64,000 nucleotides of DNA from Ischnura elegans (lineage: Eukaryota; Arthropoda; Insecta; Odonata; Coenagrionidae). Both the position numbers and the translations under genes were made by a program. The notes beneath the pieces were generated by a model, which worked only from the letters and a program-made list of their open reading frames with translations, was not told the DNA's origin and did not search any database. The stretch is taken from positions 75,388,120 to 75,452,119 of the forward strand of contig NC_060259.1 in NCBI RefSeq assembly GCF_921293095.1, given 5' to 3'. Positions 13,700 through 26,500 of the stretch are shown piece by piece (the first letter of the stretch is position 1; the number at the start of each line of letters is the position of its first letter).

Positions 13700-15772
13700 C
13701 ATTTTAATTATCTAGAAAATGAATACATGACAAAGTAAAAGAAACAAATCCATGCGATGGTCAAAATGATTTAATGAAACAGGATGATCTGTCACAGGTA
13801 CATCACAGGACTCAAAAAAGACTGGAAGTTATGTGATCTACAAATGAAAATCAGATCAAAAGATCTGCTTACATGAATGGTTCACAATGCCAAAACAGCA
13901 TCTTATGAGAATTTGAGATGGATTGGCTACAAACTGATCACATACACACAAAATCTCTCAATGAAGTACAAAATGAGGTCCGGCATACACGGGAATATGC
14001 AAAACCAAAAATAATACAAACATACTGTAAAATCAGTTTCATGAAATCACAATGGAACTTAGGTAGAGACTACAAGATCTTGACACTGACTCATCACAAG
14101 ATTCGGAGGGAATTACAAATATTAAAAATGAACACTAGGCAGACAGTAACCAAAATGGTTCCTTTGAACATTGACCACAGATTTATTTTATAAAAAAAGA
14201 TGCCATATAAAAAGAAAGTATTTACCAGGGAAGGAGAATTGCTTTCCAATCATCTACAACTGCTTTTAAAGTTACTGCACAGAAGGTATTATAGAAGACA
14301 CTGAGTGTACGCTATAACAATTTGTCACTAAAAGAGCTTATCAAATGCAAGTCATTCACCAATAGGTACTACTTCTTCCTTCCTGCACTGTTTATGTCAT
14401 ATAAAAAGCAGATGTCGATGAAACTTCATAAGTATTCAGGATGATGATTCCAACAACAGAAAAAATTCACATGAAGTCAACTTTTGAGTTTACATGCAGG
14501 CGTTGAACATATGCAACATATGAATAATACATGAGATGTACACACTACAGACATACACACATACATACAAATCAGGCAGAAATATTATTAATATAGCATG
14601 TGCATTAATTGCTCATTTAAAACATTATTTACACTGGAACATTATTTTTCTCATAATATGCCACCACGACTAGGACTAAACACATTTGAAATATGGGTAA
14701 CATAGAATAAAAGATATTTCCAGTGGACCATAAATGTGCATGTGCTACTGTAAGAGTATATAAAATATTTAGTAGCTTTGTTTCCTGAAGCAAAAGCAAA
14801 TATGAACGGTATAAAAACTGAAAGACACAATTTGTTCCAGAGACACCCTCTGCAGATATGAAAATAGGGACTATTAAGACAACCACAGTATGGTTAATTC
14901 AGCATTAAAATATATTAACAGAAGCTTCACACTACCCAGCATAGTAAAGTCAATTCCATGCATTACAACTAAAAATTTGGCACAAACATACATACTCCAC
15001 GGAATAAATGACAATTCTCAAAAATTCACTCATAAATTTCTACAGTCAAAAATAACCTTGTACTTCGAAGAACACAGCAATTGCTTTTTATGCATTTACC
15101 TCAAACATTTCAGGTATGTAATATTTTTAACACACTTTGTAGTTTGCTTTTTAAAACATTCAATACTTCATGTTTGTATACAAGGCAATTGAGCCATTTG
15201 TGGGAGATAAACCACTACTGCTAGGTTAACCATTATCATTCACAATGATAAATGACCTATTTGAGATAATTGTGCCAAAGGATGCTCTCAGCTCAACAGA
15301 TGGTTCTAGACCAAGTTATTGCAACGCTTTTGAGGTGGTTTCTGAAGAGGGTAAGGCTATTAATTGAAACTCCAAAAAAAGACCATCCCAAAGCTCCAAT
15401 TTATAGAATAATATTATACACAAAATAACTAGTAAACTGAAATTCTGAACAATAATGAGCTCATTACTGTTATTATAAATCATTAAGTTAAAATAGTGCA
15501 TTCTATCAGGTTCATACCATTTAAAAATGCACCATAGAAGATACTATTGTAAGGCATGCACGATGTAACAAGGACAAACAGAGCAAATAAATCCACATGA
15601 AAACTAAATCTTTAATTTACCGCTGTTAGTAATTGTGTATTTTTTCTCTAGACTAGTATTGTTTTCCTTGTCCATAGATTCAACATCATGGAGTAATTCT
15701 ACGTAGCCATGGCCATTAGTATTAATTACCCACACAAAATATAAGCGAATTTAAGAAGGTATTATCTAATTA

Positions 15773-17469
15773 CAGAAAACTCCTGATTATCCGGTAGCAG
15801 TATATCCGGGTCGTAGTTTATCCGCGCCTGAGTTTTACTCTTTGATGTTTTCTGCGATCTTTAAAAAAAAAATTATCGGGCGCAAAATCACCAGGTAATT
15901 TGCGTTTTAATACAAGGCTACACTGGGCTTTTTATTTCCATTAAAGTCCTCTGCATGAAAGGGAATTATTTTATTTACTTTTTCACAGGAAATGTTTCAA
16001 ATATACTTGCGACTTCTGCTCTAGCATACAGACGGTGATCAACAGCGGGGAAAAAACTCTTGATTAATTTTAGAAGATTCTTCAATGGTTAAACAATCGC
16101 AAATTAAGGGAATTGTTGTCTACGATCTATAGTTGTATATTTCATACAGCAACTGCCCAATTATTGCTGTGGCCTCGCGCTCAGTTGAATTCGGCCCAAA
16201 GGAACCGGATATTTTGTCGCTCTCGGACATATTTACGCCGTGACTATTCAAGGTCAAACTGGAGAGAAAGGGAATATTAGAAGTGAAGGCAGCAGGGGAA
16301 GTGGAATTACAGAAAGCATTAGTCATAGCCAGGCACTCGCCTGTGTAGACAAATTGCCAAAAGTCCTGGTTTCCTATAACCACTGTTGTGTGATGGGGTG
16401 ATCACGCGGCCATTACTTTCATGGGGATGTTATCTAAACATTGCAGTGCACGATCGCATTTCGTGATTGCGGAACCGTGTCCCACATCAATTGCATGCTG
16501 GGCAACTTGTGCGGGACAGCTGTGGAAAAGACAGCTGTGAGTGATTTCGGAAAGCAACCAAAAATGACGGACAATGTGCATAAATAATAATAAAATTTTT
16601 GAGTCATGTGAACTATGAAAAATACATATTAACCCTTTCACTGCTGTGGACGTACCTAGTACGTCCGCACGGCAGACTGCGGTGGACGTACTTTTTCTTC
16701 CTCCCTGCCATGCAGTCAGCACTTTCGCCAAAGCACTTCGAAGGGTCGCTAATCCGCGACCCTATCCTCGACCAGCTAACCCACGCAGGACCGTCTCCTC
16801 GACCCAACGAGCAGGCAGCCTACCTCCCGAAAAGTGACCGCTATGACTGCAATTTGAAAATCAATCACTCAATACGATCATCAAAAACTTATTGTTTTCA
16901 TCGCACTCCTTCCAATCATGCAATCAAGTACGTCTTTGAATCGTGTTTCTGCGATGAAAAATAACGGTTTTGTTAACTTTGCTAAAATGGCCATTTTTCC
17001 GGTTGTCCGCAGCCACATTTCTAGAAAAGTTAACAGAATCGTTATTTTTCATCGTAGAAACACGGTTAAAAGACATGCTTGATTGCTTGATTGGCAGGAT
17101 TGCGATGAAAACAATAATTTTTTGATGATTGGATTGAGTGATTGATTTTCAAATTGCAGTCAGAGTGGTCCCTTTTCGGGAGGTAGGCCCCCGCTGGTAG
17201 AGTCGAAGAGACGGTCCTGCGTGGGTGAGCTCGTCAAGGATAGGGCCGCGGATTAGCGACCCTTCGGAGGGTGTACCACACCCATCCTGGAAGTACCTGC
17301 TCCTTGGGCCCAATAAACGCATTTTAACATTTTCGCCGCATGTGAGGAGTAGGTTTTCGGAGATTGAACAGCAGCGAAAGGGTTAAAGTGAACTTTTGGA
17401 TTATTCGTGTTTTCCAATTATTCATGCCGCCTCTCCCCATCAATAGCCCGGATAATCGGTAGCATGCTG
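15773..17469 (+). mobile_element. pogo/Tigger-like element, family A (with nested piggyBac-like MITE)
   Basis: Flanked by TA on both sides. The left end (CTCCTGATTATCCGGTAG) is inverted at the right end (CCCGGATAATCGGTAGCATG). Three more copies are at 23584, 46211 and 53842. A TTAA-flanked element at 16629-17386 is inserted in it, leaving about 940 bp of its own. No full transposase; a frame on the minus strand (16120-16383) is shared between copies. Confidence 0.8.
16629..17386 (+). mobile_element. piggyBac-like palindromic MITE
   Basis: TTAA at both ends, with CCCTTTCACTGCTG at the left and CAGCAGCGAAAGGG at the right: the TTAA target and CCC start are piggyBac hallmarks. Inside, two inverted arms of roughly 260 bp (about 16738-17000 and 17015-17276) would fold back on each other. 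A small perfect palindrome GACGTACCTAGTACGTC lies near the left end. A second copy is at 61128-61721. Confidence 0.85.
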
Positions 17470-20103
17470 TAATTGCAGAAAATTAATCAATTACAATAAT
17501 CAATTAACATAAGTTAAATGAATATTGAATTCCTAGCAAAGCCAAGTGTTGAGAACTCAATTGAAAAATTATTTTCCAACACCTCTACCATGAATTCATA
17601 AGCCTGAAGACAAAACAGGGCCTTACTAATTGTCATCCTCACATCTCAACATATAATTGAAAACATTTATAACACAGTGCTGTTGAAAAAATACCAAGAC
17701 AGAAGATAATAGTGATTAATGGTTTCCGTATTGCTGTGTAACAGAATAATGCATGTCAAGTCAAATATTGGGGATGTTCATGAGCAATAGAAGTTGAACA
17801 TTGAAAATGAATTACATCACAATCAGTACAAAACTAAGGAATAGCTGGAAGCAATTTGGATTGAGCTATAGCCAAATATCAAATTGAGGATAGTATTGAC
17901 AATCCATAATAAAAGATGGGAAAACACGAGTGGATGATTACGAGAGACTGAAGAGCCATTCATGATGGTTTTATCTGAGATTTGGTTTCCATTGCATGCT
18001 TTTGTCTGCATATTTTATGCCCATTCCTTGAGAAACCAGTTTTTTTTGGATGGGGAAGGCTAGGAAAGGTCGAATACAGGAAGGTAGGAGAGGGAGAACG
18101 CACAAGTGGCAGTGAGGATTGGCTAGGGAAGTGATACGCAGAAAACCCACCCAACGGGCAATGGAACACCAAATAATCGAGGCTCCACTACGTGCTTCTG
18201 CACCATAGTTTACAAAATACTTTCGTCTCAAGCATACTTGCTAATTGTATACAAACACATTGGCCGTATCAGTACCCTGGGTGCCACTAGTGTTGAGAAA
18301 AATAACACTTGGAAAACACAAGGACTCACACTAAAGTATTTCCATGGCACCATTGTATACAATAAGAATTCATCATATGGACAATCAACACCATGAGTTG
18401 GAGCAATAACACTAATATAGCTTTTTAGAAGGCTACTCATGTCTTTCATTGGGTGAGCATTGACACGGCTGTTGACGTTACAGAAACCAAGTCGGTTCTT
18501 GTCTTCAGCTCTGACCTGAAGGAAAAACCGAGTAGCCTTACAAGACGCTATTCGCCAGGAAAACACAAGAGAATACTCCACTAATAAAGCTCTTCATCTG
18601 AAGCTTCAACTTACAGTCCTACACCCTGCGCAATCTTTTTCAATTGTTTTTAATTGACACACAGGCCACTCTGCTAAATGCTGAGTTGGTGGTATTACAT
18701 TTTTGAGAATTGAATTAATTCACTTAGCACTAGGTTTCCAAGTTATACTTAGGATTCCCACATAGAGGCCACCCACAAAATGCCACTGTCTTGCATTACT
18801 TTTGGCCAGGACTACATGTTTCATGGCCTATTATGTGTGAAATGAAGTCATCCCATGGAACTAATATTTAATCAAGCACATTAAATAAAATGGCAGCCAA
18901 AACTGTAGTCTTTCAAGCTCTAAAATATATATATATTCCCCAATTAATACTCTTTTAAAATTATGGCTTACTTAAGGTTTTTGCAATAAATTGAGCATTT
19001 GCTATTTCATAAAATATATCTTTGCCCATGAGAACAATAACAATATCATCCAAAATACTGAAAAGGATACCTTTTAATTGAGGATCTGAAATACATATTT
19101 GCAGTATTTCAAGGCAATTAACCATTCAAAAACGGATAAAATATTTTAAGCTTGCTACAAAACGAAGCTCAACGAGTATATGCTTCATTCGTAAGCATAA
19201 AAATTATTAAAGATCCCACCGATGGATGGCAACTGTTGCCAGTGAGATTCCACACTAGGAAACGGATACATATCATCGAGTTGCATGATGAGCTTAACCA
19301 TGGATTGCTCAAATACAGTGAAATGAATAACGTTCTCCGTAGCTCCAGCAAAATTGCAACGTAATAACCATGAGCTATCATAATAAAAAATAATGTTATG
19401 GCACTAATTATGCAAATTAATTCATTAAAGCTTCAGACCTAGGTCAACATTGTACCATCATTTGAAACATACACCTGCCTTGATCTTAAATTGTTACTCT
19501 TTGGGAAAAACTCTACAGTTTAAAAATACTAAGAAACATATTTAAGCACAATTATTAGGTACAAAGAATATGATCAAAAATGTTTTCTCTCATTCAGAAC
19601 AGTACAAACATTTTAAAATGTTATAAAATATGGATACCAAAATAAATTAGTACCAATAATACATTATATAAAATTTCAAACAAATCCACACAAATAAAAA
19701 CCAGTCTCTTAAACATGTATTAGAGATTTGCTCATTGTTCCAACTGCTCATTACATGAAATATTTTGACATTCCGTTTTGACTCTTCCCGATCTCACCAA
19801 TCACGTACGCATACAAACACTTTCATTTGGGATTATTTTAAAAAGTATAATTCCATCACTTGACCATTCATATTAATGCAAAGCTAAGAGAAATAAATAA
19901 GTGAGTACAAGTGATCTTCTCATTAACTGTGCATACTTCCAAAAGACATCACAAATAAAACTGTGCCATGCCTGGATTTTTCACGAGAGACTCACAGGCA
20001 GTGAAATGCTTTCGCCATGCCTCTCCAAAGATTCACCCTCCGCAAGTGCTGGAATCGATCAATTGCCATATTTTATAATCACGATCTGCACACCACTTAC
20101 ACT

Positions 20104-20178
20104 TTAGCACTCCTCTTCAGTTAAATGATGCAAATCTACATAGTTTACAATGGCACGGTGCAAAAATTCATACTGAGC
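20104..20178 (-). CDS. Ptp69D: Last coding exon: C-terminal helix of PTP D2
   Basis: Encodes [20 protein letters not shown] and EEEC, then TAA. This matches the terminal helix of a PTP domain and the D1 sequence KQYIFVYRA. Acceptor CTTTCAG. A 6.3 kb intron with nested transposons separates it from the previous exon. Confidence 0.92.
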   Translation of the reverse strand, partial: AQYEFLHRAIVNYVDLHHLTEEEC

Positions 20179-23100
20179 CTGAAAGAAGGAAAATTTTTGA
20201 TTAGTAACCTGTGTACTAGAGCCTGAAAAAAATAAATCATACTTCCCTCAACTATGGGGTAATCATCCATGATTGTAAGTACTTAAAAATGTAAACAAAA
20301 CTTCTCAAAGTTCACAAACAGTAAGGCATCCACAGAATATAAGCTTTACAAGATTCTTGGCTTTTCAAGTAATGAGTTCCAGTTTATTAATAGTAATGAA
20401 ATGAGGAATGAATAACTGATATCACCAGAATGGTTGATTCTTCAATTGGAATGTCATCTTTAATTCAAAACTTTTAACTTCTACATTCAAACTTTCTTAT
20501 TTAGTCTTCACAGAACTCAGTAAAAAAGGTCACTACAAATAACATGGTATGGAAACTGGGCTCTACCTATAGCAACTATACCATATTTGTCTGAATATAG
20601 TCCCCCCTTTTTTTCCGAAAATGCCCATGGTAAAAGTAAAGGGGGGACTATATTCAAACGCATTTTCTTTAATTTTTTCCTGAATCTCAAGCCTCAAAAT
20701 TAGGGGGTGGACTATATTCAGAGAAATACGGTAAATAGCTACATTTCTCATGTTTACAACACTCCTTCATCACCATTTAAAATCCACATTCATGTACTTA
20801 ACAGTTTGTCGCTTTACTTTGTAAATTCATAAAATAGGAAATGAAAATCAACTTGATAAATAGATTAGGGATGAGTCGATTCCACTTTTTTTCGATTCCG
20901 ATTCCAGTTCCGATTCCTTCAAATCGATTCCCGATTCTCGATTCCGATTCCATCGATTCTTACTCCTTCTAACAGGTGGTATTTTGATTTATCTGTAGCA
21001 TTGCTGTCATTAAAATTTAAGAATTGAATGGAATAAAATAACTAGGGATGGACGGATCCAGGATTTTTGGAACCAGATCTTTCGAATCGGATATTTTCGA
21101 ATCCAAATGCATTTTCAAATTCCTGCCATTAAACAAATTCATTATTCAAGTTTATTCTGGGTACATACAATCAATGGAATGCTTTTTAGATTTTCATACA
21201 CATTTTAATATTTTTATATATTAAAAATTATTTTATGGGCTTTCAAGTTGTTTTTTAAAAACATCTTTACATACTCAGGGCCTAAACTGTTACGCTTGGG
21301 TTTGGAAATGAAAATAGGAAAAATCTTAGGATGAACCACTGACCAGTGGCATAGCGAGAGGACCCCCAATAATTTAAAAGCACAATTACTTTCCTTCTTA
21401 AAAGGAAACAAAATATTTAAAAATCATGAATTTACAAAAATGAAAAAAATGAATATTTGAAAAATGAAGTTTTTTCAATCATGAAGGGTGTTAAAATTAG
21501 TTTGAAACACTCTTCTTTGTACCCTGTTGTTTAAAAATTTCCCCCCCTGGTTTTGGACCCCCCCCTTAACAAATTTCCTGGCTATCGCCCTACCATCGAC
21601 TGAATTCAAATTTTCCGCACGCACGTTTCCCCCGAATTTTACTGTCTCATCGCAGTAAACGACAAAAGCGACGGCGTATCGCATGCGACGGCGCGCCGTC
21701 GCATGCGATACGCCGCCGAAGAAGAGAATCGGAACTCTTTCCATCCTGATGGGGCGTTGCATTCACTGAAGCTATTATTTAAAATTTCGGTCCAGATCCG
21801 ATGTCTTCCGCGACTTTGGATCCGATGTATCCGATGAAGGGCAATATCCACGGATATTTGTATCCGAGGTATCCGATCCGACCATCCCTAAGAATAGCAA
21901 TAGCCGCGGTGGCTAAACAATAATGTAGCGTTCATTGCGTCCATACATACCAGAGCAGCCTGGCGGGTGCGCGGTGGCGGCCGAACGCAAACTGTCGAGT
22001 CCGCCCGGAGGCCGCGGCGGCTTATGCCAAGCAAGTATCAACTTTCTCAATGGTTGCATTGATGAAACTGGGATATACAAACGCGAATGTGTCTAAATTT
22101 TTTATTATTGACGCAGACGCGTGTTAGTCTAAAAAAGATACATATACATATAAAAAAACCGTTCTCAGCGCGTATTTATAAGAAACTTTTTTTCACAGGA
22201 AAACTCGCTCTCTGCACATTTTTATTATCATCAGACTTTAAATATCATTCAAAAATAAAAGAATATATTTCGATCTATTATACTTTAAAATTGGAGGTCC
22301 AGATGAATTCTCCGAATGTGATTCATAATCGCAATAATTTGATTTGCCGTGATCAGCGGTTAATAAAAGAACGGAAAACGCATGCATTGCTTCCCAATCC
22401 CGTGGTTTCCAATTTTTTTTCTCTGGAAGTTGCTCATGAACATGCGCCATTTCAGGGTTTGTCGCTCTTGCCAACATTTTCATGTTTCCGAGGCCTCTTA
22501 GGCATGTTCGTCGCAGCACCCGCGTGTCGGGCATATCCTCCGCGCGGGCAAGGCTGACACCGCGGCCGCTTAGGTGTGTGGCAGCCTTTATGTCTCAAGC
22601 TTATCGTCTATGCTCAAAACATTTATCTTTCTGGAATCGATGGAATCGGAATCGACCTTAGGCGATCGATTCTCGATTCCGATTCCGTGCCCGAGAATCG
22701 GTGGAATCGAGAATCGACATTTGGAATCGACTCATCCCTAAAATAGATAACAGTGTCGAATTCATGGTCAGAAATAAGGTGCTATTGTGGAACACACTAA
22801 GTGAATTTTATCCCACCAATTAGATGGATAGTAGTAGGCAAGGAATGAGGAGAAAGATCTTGACAATGGGGTCTAGACATAGTTTACAGGCAGCTGAAGG
22901 AGGAAGGGAAGGCTGGGAGCTGGTATAGTAAGACCTCCATACAATAAATTTGATGGAATGGGGAAAAATACAACTCCGCTGTCAAGGGATATATTTAAGG
23001 AGGCAATTTTTGGGTGGTATTTTAGTGGAAAAGACCTTCATACTTGGCCCAATGCATGGTTTATGGACAGCTAAAAGGGAGGAAGTGTGGTAGCTGGTAC

Positions 23101-23500
23101 AGTAAGTCCTCCACATCAGAAATTCGATGGTATGGGAAAGAATAGAGGATAGAGGCCTTTGAAATGTGGTGCTACAGAAGAATGATGAAAATCAAATGGA
23201 TCGATGGAGTTAGTAACGAGGAAGTCCTAAGAAGGGTAGGAGAGAAGAGAAGCCTCATGAAAACCTTAATAAGAAGACGGAACAACCTTATAGGCCTCAT
23301 CTTGAGACATGATGGCCTGATGAAGACAATCGTCGAGGGACAAGTGGAAGGCAAGAATGGAAAAGGAAGACCTCGGACAAAATATATGGAACAAGTAAAG
23401 AGAGATGTGAAAGAGAAGAAATACGTAGGAGTGAAAAGATTAGCTGATAGGACAACTGAGTGGAGAGCTGCGTCAAACCAATCCTAGGATTGTTGACCAG

Positions 23501-23541
<41 letters not shown>

Positions 23542-26500
23542 GGGAAGAATGCCTCTTCGTTACAAGGGAATTCATTGTATGTACAGCAGACTCCCGATTA
23601 TCTGGCTGCAGTTTATCTGGGTTGCGGATTATCCGTGCATGAGTTTATGGTCCTTCAAAGTTTTCAGTGATCTTTATAAAAAAATAAAATCAGATGCGAA
23701 AGCACCAAGATAATTGCATTTGTAAATACAATGCTCAACTGGCTAATTATTTCTATTAGAATCCCCTTCTTAGAGTGGAATTATTTTATTTACTTGCTGA
23801 CAAGGAATGCTACCCGTTTACTTCGGCAACTTTACAACAGATGTCTGCTCTAGCATTGCAGACGACGATCAGCAGTGGGAAAAATCTCTTGATTAATTTT
23901 AGAAGATTCTTCATTGGTTAATCATTCAGAAATTCAGAGGAATGTTACTTATGATCTACAATTGTATATTTTCTATTGAAAACATGCAATTATTACCTCG
24001 CGTGCAATTGAATACGGCCCAAGGGAATCAGAGATTTTGGTCGCACTCAGCATGTTTACACTGTTACCAGTCAAGGTCAAACTGGAGAGGCATGGAATAG
24101 TAGAATTGAAAGCAGCAGGGGAAGTGGAAGTAGAGGTAGCATGAGTCATAGCCAGGCACTCGCCTGCATAGATATTTTGACTTAAGCCCTGGTTTCCTAT
24201 AACCGCTACTGCATGATGGCATAATTGCGTGCACGATGGTGTAATTGTGCGCCCAATGCCTTCATGGGAGTTCCCTGCTCCTCTTTTCCATGCATCATGG
24301 TGTAGTATCGGGCTCAAGTATTACGGGTCCGCATCCTGCAGCAGTTGCATCCAGGGCACCTAGTGCGAGACGCGACTACTTGGCATGGTGCCTGTCAGTG
24401 TATTTTCTGATGTCACGCATTGGTTTCGAAGCATTTGTGCAAGCCACTTTTCTGAAATCCTGATCACACAGCCACGGATGTGTGGTTTTCGAAACCAGGC
24501 CTTACATGGAGCATTAATAATATGAGTACAACCATATTTTCGCCAATAAAAATATCGCGAACTGGCAAAGAAAGCTCTCAATGAGTCCAGGAAGCACTCT
24601 AAAATAACGGAATACAGTAGACTCTCGTTAATACGAACAACGTTATTACGAAGTTCTCGTTATTATGAAGCAATTCATTGGTCCCAACGAAAAGGCCTAT
24701 CCAATCTATAGTAAAGGAAACGTTATTACGAAATTTTCGTTATTACGATATTACGAACCTCAGTCCTGGTCCCAGCGATTACAAAATGAACTTAATTACG
24801 AAGTGCCACGAAATCGCAACAGCATTTACGTGGATATACACTTCCCTACATTATCATCATTGACCTACGTTTAAGTTCTCTTCTTGTACTGTGTCCGAGA
24901 GCGTCAATTTTGGTTCTTCCTTCAGCAGGAGATACTTCAATATGCACTTAACATCATAAAATAAGCTTCATTCCTGTGGAATTATGGTTACCCACTCATT
25001 AGTGCTTGTAAATTGGACGTACAGTCAGTCCTCTTCCTATTGGATTTACGAAATTTCAGAGATACAAATATTCGAAAAATTCAAGTGCCAGAAATTTCAA
25101 ATTTGGCACCTTTGGAGTTTGTCGTTGCGACACTACGTAGCGTATAGGAACTTGCACTTTGGGCATAATCTGAACAAAGTATCATTTACTCTGGTGTGAA
25201 GTCAGGAACTGCTCAGCGTTTCGCCCATTCTTTCTTCACGCAGACAGCAATTTTTTTCGGCCCCAGCTACGTTGCAAGCTAGATCAGTTCGTCACAATCA
25301 TGAGTTAATGCAAGATTGTGATGCAGTGTTGTATTCCGCAGGATAACCACTCTCCTCAATGCCTTGTATCGGTTTATCAACTCACGAGCAAAGTATGCAA
25401 AGCATCTTCTTCGTATATAGGACTTGCGCATAATTTAATCGTGCGTATTATACACTTGACTCTGAAGATTATACATGCGGGATATTGAAGACACAAGAAA
25501 TTTTGACAGTGTGTTTTTTTTCTTTCGATGATTCTTAAAAGAAATGTTCATACAAACTTCGTTATTCCGAGCCTCCGGTTTTTCGGTCTTGTGAACTTTG
25601 TAATAACAAGAGTCTACTGTAACTGTAAAAGTAATAATATATTGTTTGTTTTACGTTAATTATGAACATTACAAGGCATTACAGTGAAATTTTGGGTTAT
25701 CCGTGTTTTCCAATTACTCATGCCGTCTCTCCCCATCATTAGCCCGGATAATCGAGTGTGTGCTGCAAATGTAGGTGATTTGTGGGTTGCATCGTTACAG
25801 GATGAACAAAACCATTCAAGTTGTTTCAAGACAAATGTAGTAGCTGCACACCTACATGAGACACAATGATGTACATGGATGCAGGTTTCTACCAGCCATG
25901 AGCAAAAATATTGGATCATTATTTATCAATTTCCAGGTGATTGGTAACATGTAGCAACAATTACAGTAAGGATTACAGAACTCATGTAGGTGAACCAAAC
26001 TTTTAGCAGAGCCACAAATTTTTCAAAAAATGCTCAAAGAAAAGTAATGGAAAGCATCAAGGTTGTTTTGGACAGCTGAAATTATTCCCTCATCATTAAA
26101 ATCATAATAAATTGAATAATTTTTGCTCAAGAGAATATAATTTGTGATATCGCATTTTACCACATTACTTTTTTAAACAGCTCTGCTTTATTTAAGTTTA
26201 GTTTATTATATATAACTTTCTTTTAGTTTATCTAACTTAAAAGATGCTTTGTGGACAGGTCACTAAGTTAAAACCATTGAAAGAATGGCCCTGTGACAAA
26301 TTATGACTATTTTATAGTTATTTCAGGCAAGTCAAAAGCTCTACATCCCACACCATAACCACAAAGAAATGATCAACTGGATAACACACTGATACATAAA
26401 TATGTACACATAAATAAAAAAAATAAAATCGCTACTTACAAAAGTTTGCAGCATTCCATGCCGCTGAGATCTAAGCTTACGAGTTGCAGTAAAAATATCA

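Larger units (their letters stand above)
13700..20103 (-). other. Sequence downstream of the Ptp69D stop: possible long 3'UTR
   Basis: No coding region recognised. AT-rich, mostly unique-looking, with a Tigger-like element at 15773-17469. Candidate poly(A) signals on the minus strand are an AATAAA at 14182-14187 and ATTAAA at 19073-19078 and 18867-18872. I cannot choose a cleavage site. A 117-codon frame at 18228-18581 (minus) resembles no family I know and is probably chance. Confidence 0.4.
20179..26439 (-). other. Ptp69D last intron with nested transposons
   Basis: 6.3 kb intron before the last coding exon. It contains a small TA-flanked MITE, nested hAT-like elements, a LINE 3' end and nested Tigger-like elements, each listed separately; the remainder is AT-rich with nothing recognised. 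Confidence 0.85.

Noticed and set aside
18228..18581. 117-codon minus-strand frame downstream of the Ptp69D stop
   Set aside because: No family resemblance, no splice or start context, and AT-rich sequence of this length gives such frames by chance.
22087..22557. 156-codon frame in the TAGGGATGAGTCGA hAT-like element
   Set aside because: Could have been a transposase, but it has no hAT DDE, BED or dimerisation motif that I can see.
23164..23487. Independent host gene of 107 codons
   Set aside because: The same frame recurs at 44334-44696 with a microsatellite tail; it is the end of a LINE polyprotein.
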